From: CBDCXF01 sp965223755
GTDB lineage: Bacteria > Acidobacteriota > Thermoanaerobaculia > Multivoradales > JAHEKO01
Direction: 5' to 3'
Length of the DNA stretch: 64,000 nucleotides
Assembly: GCA_965223755.1 (NCBI GenBank)
Contig: CBDCXF010000002.1
Location: 1,178,001 to 1,242,000, forward strand
How positions within the stretch are numbered: position 1 is the stretch's first letter; every line of letters begins with the position of its first letter. Below the pieces are notes generated by a model. That model had not been told where the DNA came from. It searched no databases and saw only the letters and a program-made list of their open reading frames with translations. Below, piece by piece: positions 56,647 through 64,000 of this stretch. A program made the translations under genes and the position numbers.

Positions 56647-57596
56647 GAACTTGCCGCGGTCGCCTTCCCTGGCAAGCCGACACCCGGCGAGGAGCGTTCG
56701 CGCAGAACTTCCTGGCGAAAGCGGAAGAGCTTGGCGGGACGGCCCCCGGTATTGCGCTCGATCCAGTCCGTTTCCTCGACCAGACCGCCCTTGACAACCA
56801 GACGGCGAAAGTTCTGCTTGTGCAGGTGTACGCCCGCCAGAGCCTCGACGCAACGCTGGAGTTGCAGCAGCGTAAACGTTGGTGGCATCAGTTCGAACAC
56901 CACGGGGCGGTAACGAATCTTGCCGCGCAGTCGACCCAACGCGGTGGCGAGGATGCGGCGATGGTCGGAAATGAGAGGACGCCCCAACTCGACCGGCAGA
57001 GCCGTGGGCATATTCGAATCCCGCGCCGCCTCGCTCACAAGACCGGCTTGGTAGAGGAGTTCGTAGCGTTCCAAAACCAGTTCTCCGCTCCAAGGCGCCC
57101 CTTGCTGCCCGAAGGTGGTGGCCAGCCGTTCTTCTTTGATGGTTGCAGCGGGATTTCCTGCAGTCGGCTGGACTCGATGCTGGAGTGCGGGGATGACATC
57201 GCGATCCAGAAACGCCGGTTTGCCATCCCGCCAGTCTTCCCACGGTAGAAAGTCGTAGACCGGCAGCCAGATGATTTCCTGGCGCTTCTCGACCGTTGCT
57301 TCTTTGACCAGAGCGAGATAGGCGATGGAGAGAACACGTCCTGGGGCGTCCTGCCCTGGGACTTGTCGGTCGCGGTCGCCGAAAGTGTAGAGCTGCTCGA
57401 CGTAGCCGAGTTCGATGCCGGTTTGGCGGCGAACCCACGCCCGCAGTCCGAGTTCGAGTGTGCGATGGGTATGCGGCTCGAGAGGTCCGACTGGCAGACT
57501 CGGCGGTTCGCCTTCGCCGTTGAGTACCAGGACTCTGGGGATCTCGTCCGTTACGGCAACGATGACAGCGTGAAGATCCACGGAGACACGATTCAT
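56643..57596 (-). CDS. nrtR: NrtR-type NUDIX transcriptional regulator of NAD synthesis
   Basis: A 317-residue protein with an N-terminal NUDIX-like domain (VSVDLHAVIVAVTDEIPRVL, then YTFGDRDRQVPG and VLSIAYLALVKE) and a C-terminal winged helix (FTLLQLQRCVEALAGVHLHK, NFRRLVVKGGLVEETD). NrtR proteins bind ADP-ribose and repress NAD genes; the catalytic NUDIX Glu residues are not retained here, as is usual for regulators. The start is the ATG at 57596; upstream codons look non-coding. It lies directly before nadABC on the same strand. Confidence 0.93.
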   Translation of the reverse strand: MNRVSVDLHAVIVAVTDEIPRVLVLNGEGEPPSLPVGPLEPHTHRTLELGLRAWVRRQTGIELGYVEQLYTFGDRDRQVPGQDAPGRVLSIAYLALVKEATVEKRQEIIWLPVYDFLPWEDWRDGKPAFLDRDVIPALQHRVQPTAGNPAATIKEERLATTFGQQGAPWSGELVLERYELLYQAGLVSEAARDSNMPTALPVELGRPLISDHRRILATALGRLRGKIRYRPVVFELMPPTFTLLQLQRCVEALAGVHLHKQNFRRLVVKGGLVEETDWIERNTGGRPAKLFRFRQEVLRERSSPGVGLPGKATAASS

Positions 57597-57713
57597 TGTC
57601 CTAGGATATAGAAACCGAGATATAGAGTTCTTGGATCGAGTAGGCTGTCGAGCCACTTGCGGGCGGGCGCCGTATTTGCACGCGAGCTGGTGAGGCCGGC
57701 ACCAATCGGAACA

Positions 57714-59534
57714 ATGAAAAACCATCCTTCGCACTGGCAAGAACTCTTGCCGATCGCCTTGACCCGCTTTGCGGTCTTGACCGGTTTGATGTTTGCCGCC
57801 GTCGTACCGTTGCCTGCGCAGGAGCCCGAGACCGAGGCCCAGCTTCCCGAGGCCCAGCTTCCCGAGGCCCAGTTTCCCGAGGCCCAGTTTCCCGAGGCTC
57901 AGTTTCCCGAGGCTCAGTTTGTCGAGACGGTTGACGTCGAAATCGTCAATGTCGACGTGTGGGTTACGGATCGGGATGGCAACTCCGTGAACGGCCTAAG
58001 TCGAAACGACTTTGAGGTCCTACGGGACGGCGAAGCGATCGAAATCACCAACTTCTATGCGGTGGCCGGCGGTCGCCCCGTCGAAGCTCCTGCGGCGCCG
58101 GAGTCGTCCGACGCCTCCGACGCGCCACCGGCCAGACCGCGGATCGAGCCGTCATTGCGAGTCGACCAACAACTGTGGCTGATCGTCTACGTCGACAATT
58201 TCAATCTCGACCCGATCGAACGCAATCGCGTCATTCCCGCTCTCGAAGCTTTCCTATACCGGACCTTGAATCAAGGCGGGAAAGCGATGATCGTGACCTA
58301 CGATCGCTTTCTCGAGGTACGCCAACCGTTCAGCGACAACCCGACGGCCGTGGCTGACGCATTGATCGGATTGCGCAAGACCTCTGGCTTGGCGACGGTC
58401 CGCCGCCGCGAGCAGATGCAGACTCTGAGGACGATCGACAAGGCGGAAGACGTCGCTCTGGCAATCGGCTACGCGCACCAATACGCCGAATCGGTTCGTA
58501 GCGAGATCGACTTCACCGTCGACGCACTGGACCGTTTGGTCGATACCTTGGCCGGCTTGCCGGGACGCAAGGCTTTGGTCTATGTGTCGAGCGGCGTCCC
58601 GATGGCCGCCGGCGAAGAGATGTTTCATGTCATCGGTGAGAAGTTCGACAGCAGTGAGGCGTACAGCTCGATTCCCCGCCACGACACCTCGCGCCGATTC
58701 GAGGCCGTGAGCCGGAGGGCCAACGCTCACCGCGTTGTCTTCCACACCGTCGACGCCGGTGGGTTGCGCGGCATCGAGTTCGGCGCCGCCGAGTATGGAG
58801 GTTTCGTCACCCCCAACATCCGCAGCACCTTGGATTCGGTGGTGCCCGAAAACCTGCAAGCGCCGCTACGGTTGATCGCTGAGGAGACCGGCGGCCGCTC
58901 GATTCTCAATCAAAACGACATCACTCCAGCCTTGACCCGGGTGCAACAGGACTTGGCCTCCTTCTACTCACTGGGGATTCAATCTACAGACGTCGACAGT
59001 GGCCGCTACCACCGTCTCGAAGTGCGGCTCAAAGAGCGCCAGCGAGGGGTGCGCATCCGGCACCGCGCCGGATATCGCAGCAAGAGCAAGAACACCCGGC
59101 TGGAGGAGACGTTGCGCTCGGCGTTGCTCTACGAGCACGAGGACAACCCGATGGGGGTTGGATTTGCCTGGGGTGCGGCCCAGCCACATGGAGACGAAGG
59201 TCTATACGTTTTGCCGATTCAGGTGCGCGTGCCGCTCAAGGAAACCGTTCTCCTGCCGATGGCCGACGGTAAGCACGAGGCGCGCCTTCGCCTCTACGTC
59301 GGGGTGGCCGACGATCAAGGCGATCTTTCCGAGCTCGATGACGTGCCCTTCGGGGTGCGGCTCGACCCCGAGAACGTCGAGGCTGCGTTGGGCGAGTCGC
59401 TGGTCTACACCCACCGGCTGCTGGTGAATCCGGGCCGGCAAAAAGTCGGCATCGCCGTCAGCGACGTTTTTGGCAACCGCGCTTCGGTTCTCAGTGCGGC
59501 AACAAGGGTCGGCCCCGCGCCTTCGGATTTATAG
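57714..59534 (+). CDS. VWFA-related acidobacterial domain protein (1)
   Basis: A 606-residue exported protein: signal segment (FAVLTGLMFAAVVPLPAQ), a run of pentapeptide repeats (EAQLP/EAQFP, about residues 41-69), then the acidobacterial VWFA-related region starting VDVEIVNVDVWVTDRDGNSV and NGLSRNDFEVLRDGEAIEIT NFY. The VWA-like core has LWLIVYVDNFNL where a classical MIDAS would read DxSxS, so metal binding is doubtful. Function unknown; the family is largely confined to Acidobacteriota. Start ATG 57714. Confidence 0.88.
   Translation: MKNHPSHWQELLPIALTRFAVLTGLMFAAVVPLPAQEPETEAQLPEAQLPEAQFPEAQFPEAQFPEAQFVETVDVEIVNVDVWVTDRDGNSVNGLSRNDFEVLRDGEAIEITNFYAVAGGRPVEAPAAPESSDASDAPPARPRIEPSLRVDQQLWLIVYVDNFNLDPIERNRVIPALEAFLYRTLNQGGKAMIVTYDRFLEVRQPFSDNPTAVADALIGLRKTSGLATVRRREQMQTLRTIDKAEDVALAIGYAHQYAESVRSEIDFTVDALDRLVDTLAGLPGRKALVYVSSGVPMAAGEEMFHVIGEKFDSSEAYSSIPRHDTSRRFEAVSRRANAHRVVFHTVDAGGLRGIEFGAAEYGGFVTPNIRSTLDSVVPENLQAPLRLIAEETGGRSILNQNDITPALTRVQQDLASFYSLGIQSTDVDSGRYHRLEVRLKERQRGVRIRHRAGYRSKSKNTRLEETLRSALLYEHEDNPMGVGFAWGAAQPHGDEGLYVLPIQVRVPLKETVLLPMADGKHEARLRLYVGVADDQGDLSELDDVPFGVRLDPENVEAALGESLVYTHRLLVNPGRQKVGIAVSDVFGNRASVLSAATRVGPAPSDL
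57834..57920 (+). repeat. 15-bp coding minisatellite (EAQLP/EAQFP)
   Basis: Five complete copies of a 15-bp unit GAGGCCCAGCTTCCC or its TTT/GGCT variants, plus a partial sixth, encode EAQLP-EAQLP-EAQFP-EAQFP-EAQFP-EAQF between the signal peptide and the folded domain. Copy number is likely to vary between strains. Confidence 0.93.
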
Positions 59535-59547
59535 GCCTTAGATTTCG

Positions 59548-60819
59548 TTACTGGATGTAAGCCAGCATGTCGCGGGCCGACTGAGCTTCCGAATCCTCGG
59601 GAGCCAGTTCCAGGAAGCGTGTGAGATTGGCCTTGGCCGCGTCGTTGTCGCCCTTGGCCAGGTGGTTGAGGCCGACGAAGTAGTAGGCCTTAGCCAGACT
59701 GTCGTCGAGCGAGAGCGCGAGTTGGGCGAGTGATGCGGCTTGCTCGGTGCGTCCGGCGTTCCACAGGTCGGCGGCTTGCTCGATCAGCTTGGGGCCGCCA
59801 AATGCTGGATCCACTGCCGCCAGTCGGGGGGCGATCTCAGTGAGTTCTTCGGTTAGATCGAGAGCTTGGTAGGCGTCGTACAGCACCCGCAACGTACGCA
59901 CGTCGTCCGAGCCCAGAGAGAGCGCGGTTTTGGCCGACTCGGCCGACGCTTGGTAGTTGCCGTTGGCGTACTCGAGGGTGGCGATGGCGTGGTGAGCCTC
60001 CACCAGCGAGGGGTCCAGTTCGGCAGCTTGGCGAAACTTGCCGAGCGCCTCTTCCTTATTGTCGGCTTGAAAGGCAGCGGCTCCCTCGTTGTATAGCCGC
60101 CGCGCATTGGCGACCGCTTCCTCTGCTGCGCTCAAGGCAGTGCTGATGGCTTCCGCTTCATCCTTGCGGCCGGCCGCGACCAGCGCTTGGTATTTGACTC
60201 GAATTGCTTCCGGGTTGCCCTCCGCTGAAGCCAGGGCATTGTCGGCGGCTGCGATGGCGTCATCGTAGTTGCCGAGATCGAGTTCGACCTGGGCGAGCGC
60301 AACTTTGGCCGGCACCAGAGAGGGATCCGCCTCCAGCGCCGCACTGAAGCTGGCGCGGGCGGTTTCGAGGTCACCTTCACGCTGCGCTGTCAGTCCGGCG
60401 TTAAAGGACTCGACCGCCTCGTTGGTCGAACCACTGACCACAGCGCCGAGGTTGCCGTGACTCTCCACCACCTGACTTTCCGCTACCTCCATGATGAACT
60501 CGCGCACATCGCGATCCATCGACGAGGGCGAAAGCGGCTGGGTGAAGCTCTGAAATCCGGGCTTCTCGAACAGGAAGTCGAAGACGTATTGAGTTTGATT
60601 GGGCTGGAACCGTAGCTTGAACTCGCCGTCTTTGTCGGTGGTGAGGGTCTTACGGAATCGGCCCAGTTGTTCGGAGGTGACCGTAACCAAGGTGCCGGGC
60701 AATGGGTTGCGGTCGGAGTCGAGGACGACTCCTTTGACCAGGGCTGTTTGTGCGGGTAGCGAAGCCGCCAGCGCAAGGGAGGCGACAACGAAAAAGACGG
60801 TCTTTTTGGTACGAAACAT
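59548..60819 (-). CDS. Secreted TPR protein with carboxypeptidase-regulatory-like domain
   Basis: A 423-residue exported protein: signal peptide (TVFFVVASLALAASLPAQ), a carboxypeptidase-regulatory-like beta domain (VKGVVLDSDRNPLPGTLVTV, TTDKDGEFKLRFQPN), then five to eight TPR-like units, for example AVESFNAGLTAQREGDLETA, AKVALAQVELDLGNYDDAIA, EEALGKFRQAAELDPSLVEA and AKAYYFVGLNHLAKGDNDAA. Probably a periplasmic or surface scaffold. It sits between and opposite to the first VWFA gene and divergent from the second. Confidence 0.88.
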   Translation of the reverse strand: MFRTKKTVFFVVASLALAASLPAQTALVKGVVLDSDRNPLPGTLVTVTSEQLGRFRKTLTTDKDGEFKLRFQPNQTQYVFDFLFEKPGFQSFTQPLSPSSMDRDVREFIMEVAESQVVESHGNLGAVVSGSTNEAVESFNAGLTAQREGDLETARASFSAALEADPSLVPAKVALAQVELDLGNYDDAIAAADNALASAEGNPEAIRVKYQALVAAGRKDEAEAISTALSAAEEAVANARRLYNEGAAAFQADNKEEALGKFRQAAELDPSLVEAHHAIATLEYANGNYQASAESAKTALSLGSDDVRTLRVLYDAYQALDLTEELTEIAPRLAAVDPAFGGPKLIEQAADLWNAGRTEQAASLAQLALSLDDSLAKAYYFVGLNHLAKGDNDAAKANLTRFLELAPEDSEAQSARDMLAYIQ

Positions 60820-60926
60820 GAATTCCAGCTCCGGTCAGTTCGAGTGTGCTGGTGACCAGCACCGACTACTATAGGACGAGTCGCAAGCCACCAAGGCTAC
60901 CGTCCGCGCCCGTTGGAGATTTGACT

Positions 60927-62723
60927 ATGCAATTCGAAGTCCTGAATCGACAGTGGTGTTTCCGCAGTACTACCGCCCGAATGCAGCTCCTGCTCTTGGT
61001 GATCGGAGCGTTTCTCACCGTGCCCAACGCTTTGCAAGCGCAGGAAGCAGATCCCGGATCGACGACCTTTACCGAGGCCGTCCAGGTTCGGGTCGTCAAC
61101 GTTGAAGTCACGGTCACCGATCGATCGGGTGTGCCGATCGCCGGTCTGAGTGCCGACGACTTTGAACTTCGAGTCGACGGAGATCCAGTTGCGATCACCA
61201 ATTTCTATGCCGAGTCTGGAGGACAGGCGCGCGAAGCGGTCTCGGCGGTGCGCGGCGAGGACTCGACTTTCCGTACCGTGGAAGAAGTCGCAACCGAGCC
61301 CCGTGGCAGTCATGTGGTCGTCTTGGTGGACAACAACCGCCTCGGACTCGCCAACCGCAAGCGTGCCTTTAGCGCGCTACGAGCAGCGGTGGACCGATTG
61401 CCGCGCCAGGACTTGGTGGCAGTGGTGGGGATCGAGGAGTCGTCCCTGGTCTACTACTCCGATTTCCTCTTTGACCGTACTGCCGTTCACCGCATCCTCG
61501 ACGGGCTCCTGGAGCGGGTGCCCCCTAACGACTTGATGGAAATGGAGCGCCGCCGCATCTTTGGAGAGCTGACCCGGGGTCAGAGCGGAGGAATTCAAGC
61601 GCGCGCGTCCTTGGCCGAGGAAGGACCCATCATGTCGAGGATCCGTGCCTACGCCGCGCAGGAATACCAGCACAGCGTCAACTCTTTGCGCCAAATCGAG
61701 CGCGTGGTGGCGACGATGGCAGGCGTACGCGGCCGCAAGCTGCTGTTCTATCTCGGTGAGGGAGTGCCGACGCGACCGGGCGAGGGGCTCTATGTCGAGT
61801 GGCGCAATCGGTTCGGGGGGTCTGAAGACAACGGCATCATCGGCATGCGTCGCATCGACTTCAGCAATGACTACACTCGCGCAATCGGTCGCTACGATCT
61901 CTCCCAGCCCGTGCAGCAGTTGGCGGCGTTCACCAATCGCGCCGGAGTGACGATGTACGCCATCGATGCCGAAAGCTCGCACGGTGGCGAGGTGCGTTCG
62001 GCGTTGACCGAACAAGGCGCGACCTCCGAGACTATTTCCGTGGTTGACGAGAACTACCGCGAGCCTCTGGAGTCGGCGTCCAAAGCCACTGGCGGAAAAT
62101 TGCTCCGTTCTTCAGGACTGTTGCAAGAGCAACTCACCACCTTGGTGCAGGAGGTCGGTATCTTCTACTCACTTGGATTCACTCCGCCACCCGAATGGCA
62201 GCCTGGCTCTCAGCACGACATCAAAGTGCGGGTGAAGCAACGCGGGTTCCAAACTTGGCACCGGGACTCAGTGGCGCTCCCTCAGCGAGACGAACGCGAA
62301 GCCAGCGCTACGGTCGCCGCGCTGATGTATCAATCGGTCGCCAATCCCCTCCAGGTGTCGGCGACCCCGGGTGAAGGTACGCGCCGTGAGGATGGTCTTT
62401 TGGCCCTACCCATCAACGTCGAGATCCCGGTGGCCCAGATCGGCTTGCTGCCCGCAGAGGACATTCACGCCAGCCAGCTCACCATCTACGTCACCACCAA
62501 GAGCCACGACGGCCAGGCTCGTCAGGTGCAGAAGATTCCCTTTGACCTCAGGATCCCAGCGGACAAAGTCGAGGAAGCGCAGAGCCAGTCGGCCCACTAC
62601 GCGCTACCGGTGGTGTTACGACCCGGCGATCAGCAAGTGGCGATCGGCGTTGCCGACAACGTGCGAGGAGTCTTTTCGGCTCTGCGCATCGACGTGGCCG
62701 GCCTTGCCCCGCCGCGTTCCTAA
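60927..62723 (+). CDS. VWFA-related acidobacterial domain protein (2)
   Basis: A 598-residue paralogue of the protein encoded at 57714-59534: signal segment (MQLLLLVIGAFLTVPNALQA), VQVRVVNVEVTVTDRSGVPI, AGLSADDFELRVDGDPVAIT NFY, VVVLVDNNRLGLANRKRAFS, YLGEGVPTRPGEGLYV and LVQEVGIFYSLGFTPPPEW. As in the first copy the DxSxS MIDAS motif is absent. The start could be ATG 60927 or the ATG 60981 immediately before the hydrophobic segment. Function unknown. Confidence 0.88.
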   Translation: MQFEVLNRQWCFRSTTARMQLLLLVIGAFLTVPNALQAQEADPGSTTFTEAVQVRVVNVEVTVTDRSGVPIAGLSADDFELRVDGDPVAITNFYAESGGQAREAVSAVRGEDSTFRTVEEVATEPRGSHVVVLVDNNRLGLANRKRAFSALRAAVDRLPRQDLVAVVGIEESSLVYYSDFLFDRTAVHRILDGLLERVPPNDLMEMERRRIFGELTRGQSGGIQARASLAEEGPIMSRIRAYAAQEYQHSVNSLRQIERVVATMAGVRGRKLLFYLGEGVPTRPGEGLYVEWRNRFGGSEDNGIIGMRRIDFSNDYTRAIGRYDLSQPVQQLAAFTNRAGVTMYAIDAESSHGGEVRSALTEQGATSETISVVDENYREPLESASKATGGKLLRSSGLLQEQLTTLVQEVGIFYSLGFTPPPEWQPGSQHDIKVRVKQRGFQTWHRDSVALPQRDEREASATVAALMYQSVANPLQVSATPGEGTRREDGLLALPINVEIPVAQIGLLPAEDIHASQLTIYVTTKSHDGQARQVQKIPFDLRIPADKVEEAQSQSAHYALPVVLRPGDQQVAIGVADNVRGVFSALRIDVAGLAPPRS

Positions 62724-62763
62724 CCAGCTAGCTCCGGTAACGGCGGTTCTTGTCACAGCAGGT

Positions 62764-62795
62764 AAAAAAAGAGCCCTCCAAACGGAGGGCTCTTT
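62764..62795. terminator. Bidirectional intrinsic terminator
   Basis: Perfect 9-bp stem GAGCCCTCC/GGAGGGCTC with loop AAAC. The plus side is followed by TTTGT and the minus side by TTTTTTT, so it should end both the VWFA transcript and, more strongly, the TonB-receptor transcript. Confidence 0.92.
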
Positions 62796-62829
62796 GTCGA
62801 CTAGATCAGTCGGTTGACGCCGAGTTTGG

Positions 62830-64000
62830 CTAGAAGCGCAATCGAGCGCCAACGAAGTAACGGCGAGGATCGACGAAGGTGACTCCTTCACGGAACGCGA
62901 ATCCGTCGCCGCCTGGGACCAGGTCCTGGATGCGAATGACCGACTGGTCGTCAAGAAGGTTGAAGACGTCAAGGAAGAAGTCCACCTCCATGCGATCGTT
63001 GGTCTGCCACACGTAGGAGCCGCGGATATCCAACACGCCGTAGGAGTCGCCATCGAAGAACCCAAGGGTGTCGCTGGCGATCCAACTGTCTTCAAAGGTG
63101 CCACCCGGCCAACCGCCGAACTCGAAGTCCTGCGTGACCTGATCGGGCAAGCTGCGACGGAAGGCTTGGCGGCCGTTACGGTTAAGCGTGATACCGGAGT
63201 TCCATCGGTAGCTACCACCGACCTGGAATCCGTTGTCCCAACTGTAGGAACCGTGAACCTTGAAGAGCTGCTCGACCAATCCGGGCAGCGTACCGGTGCG
63301 GTTGGGCGCGCGTGGATCTAGGAAGATCACGTCGCCGGCGCCGTCAAAGTTGGCATCCGAGTTGGAGTTCCCCTCGGCGTCAGCGTAGTTGTAGGAAGCC
63401 AAGAGCTGCCAGTTGTCGCTGAAGCGCTTGCGGAAAATGAGCTCGAGACCCTGCCACTCGCGGAAGGCGCCCGGCAGGGTTCCGATCAAGAAGTTGAGGT
63501 TGGTCGGAATCTCCGACAGGCTGTTAAAGCCGAAGAACTGCGGACCCAGGAAAAAGAACAGATTGCTGATGTCACCGCGCCCACAAGGAACGGCAGGGTC
63601 ACCACCGCCACAAGTAGCGATCGCGTCGGCCAGCAGGCCGCGGTACTGGGCCTCGTTGTAGTAGAACGAGCCGTAGTCCTCACCGATGTCTTCGGTCTCG
63701 CGATCGACGAGGTTGATCTCGAAAGCCATGTTGCGACCGAGGTCACGCTTGTACTGCAACTGGATCTCGGTGGTGACCGGGGTGAGGATGCGCGGCGCAA
63801 AGAACGCGTCCTGGACCGCGGTGCCACCGCGGAAGCGGAAGCGCACCCAGTCTTGCAGCGCGTCGACGTAGACTTGCTCTTCGATGACGCGGCCGGTCAG
63901 CGAGCCGGCGAAGTCAATCGCGGTATCGCGGAAGGCATCGTAGTAGTCACCGTAGAAAAAACCGATGCTGCTGCGCCCATCGCCCTTGATGTCATAGGCG
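62830..64000 (-). CDS. TonB-dependent receptor, C-terminal part (runs off the window)
   Basis: The last 390 residues of a large outer-membrane receptor of the acidobacterial/OMP_b-brl type; the frame is open to the window edge (AYDIKGDGRSSIGFFYGDYY near 64000). Barrel strands are evident: EIQLQYKRDLGRNMAFEINL, LELIFRKRFSDNWQLLASYN, VDFFLDVFNLLDDQSVIRIQ, ending RRYFVGARLRF with the terminal Phe. The TonB box, plug and any carboxypeptidase-like N-terminal domain are outside the window. It probably imports large nutrients such as glycans or peptides. Confidence 0.9.
   Translation of the reverse strand, partial: AYDIKGDGRSSIGFFYGDYYDAFRDTAIDFAGSLTGRVIEEQVYVDALQDWVRFRFRGGTAVQDAFFAPRILTPVTTEIQLQYKRDLGRNMAFEINLVDRETEDIGEDYGSFYYNEAQYRGLLADAIATCGGGDPAVPCGRGDISNLFFFLGPQFFGFNSLSEIPTNLNFLIGTLPGAFREWQGLELIFRKRFSDNWQLLASYNYADAEGNSNSDANFDGAGDVIFLDPRAPNRTGTLPGLVEQLFKVHGSYSWDNGFQVGGSYRWNSGITLNRNGRQAFRRSLPDQVTQDFEFGGWPGGTFEDSWIASDTLGFFDGDSYGVLDIRGSYVWQTNDRMEVDFFLDVFNLLDDQSVIRIQDLVPGGDGFAFREGVTFVDPRRYFVGARLRF

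Overview
The window looks like a chromosomal segment of an Acidobacteriota bacterium, probably of the Thermoanaerobaculia type. The evidence is two proteins of the VWFA-related acidobacterial family flanking a TPR protein, a TonB-dependent receptor of the large acidobacterial kind, a PadR gene followed by an orphan-permease prefix, Gram-negative outer-membrane proteins, and GC-rich coding sequence. No rRNA genes, CRISPR array or prophage were seen. One tRNA gene (tRNA-Glu, anticodon CTC) is present.

Layout. 1-3.4 kb: a cell-wall operon (amidase AmiC, GerMN protein, glutamate racemase) split by an IS481-family element. 3.6-10.1 kb: tRNA-Glu followed by an A+T-richer, gene-poor island with an unknown HEPN-like protein, a second IS481-family element inside a broken gene, and a two-gene cassette (an unknown 666-residue protein plus a SorC-type regulator) bracketed by 31-bp direct repeats taken from the end of a DUF1801 gene. 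10.1-15.7 kb: monooxygenase-like protein, PLP decarboxylase, MMPL exporter, DUF2236 protein and an outer-membrane barrel. 15.7-18.7 kb: a fasciclin protein, an ECF sigma factor and a CarH/LitR-like MerR protein. An identical 11-bp element (ATAAACGTTCA) precedes the barrel, fasciclin and MerR genes, so these may form one regulon. 18.7-25.2 kb: DUF599, trypsin-like protease, DUF1566 protein, and an ABC exporter whose permease is cut by a fresh IS256-family insertion. 25.4-30.7 kb: two AAA/DUF4143 ATPases with a duplicated gene end, PadR with a degenerate permease, and a BNR-repeat protein. 31-33 kb: a Kef-type antiporter.

34.1-38.4 kb holds a tight four-gene cluster: a two-domain small protein, a GMC oxidoreductase, an 88-residue beta protein and a sulfotransferase-like/glycosyltransferase fusion. 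I could not match it to a known system. 38.5-46.5 kb is mostly housekeeping and hypothetical genes (AraC, SDR, DUF3592, DUF523/DUF1722, SDR-DUF2867, DUF3465, ApaG). 46.7-51.2 kb is a coupled operon of an Omp85-like barrel, a secreted protein, a histidine kinase and an NtrC-type regulator, which suggests envelope sensing. 51.3-57.6 kb has gamma-glutamyltransferase and the complete de novo NAD operon nadA-nadB-nadC behind its regulator nrtR. 57.7-64 kb carries the acidobacterial VWFA/TPR genes and the end of a TonB-dependent receptor.

The best candidates for something undescribed are the 6.5-10.1 kb cassette, the 34.1-38.4 kb cluster, and the regulon built around a CarH-like protein that lacks the usual cobalamin-ligating histidine. 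Function for the first two is inference from fold-like patterns and gene order only.
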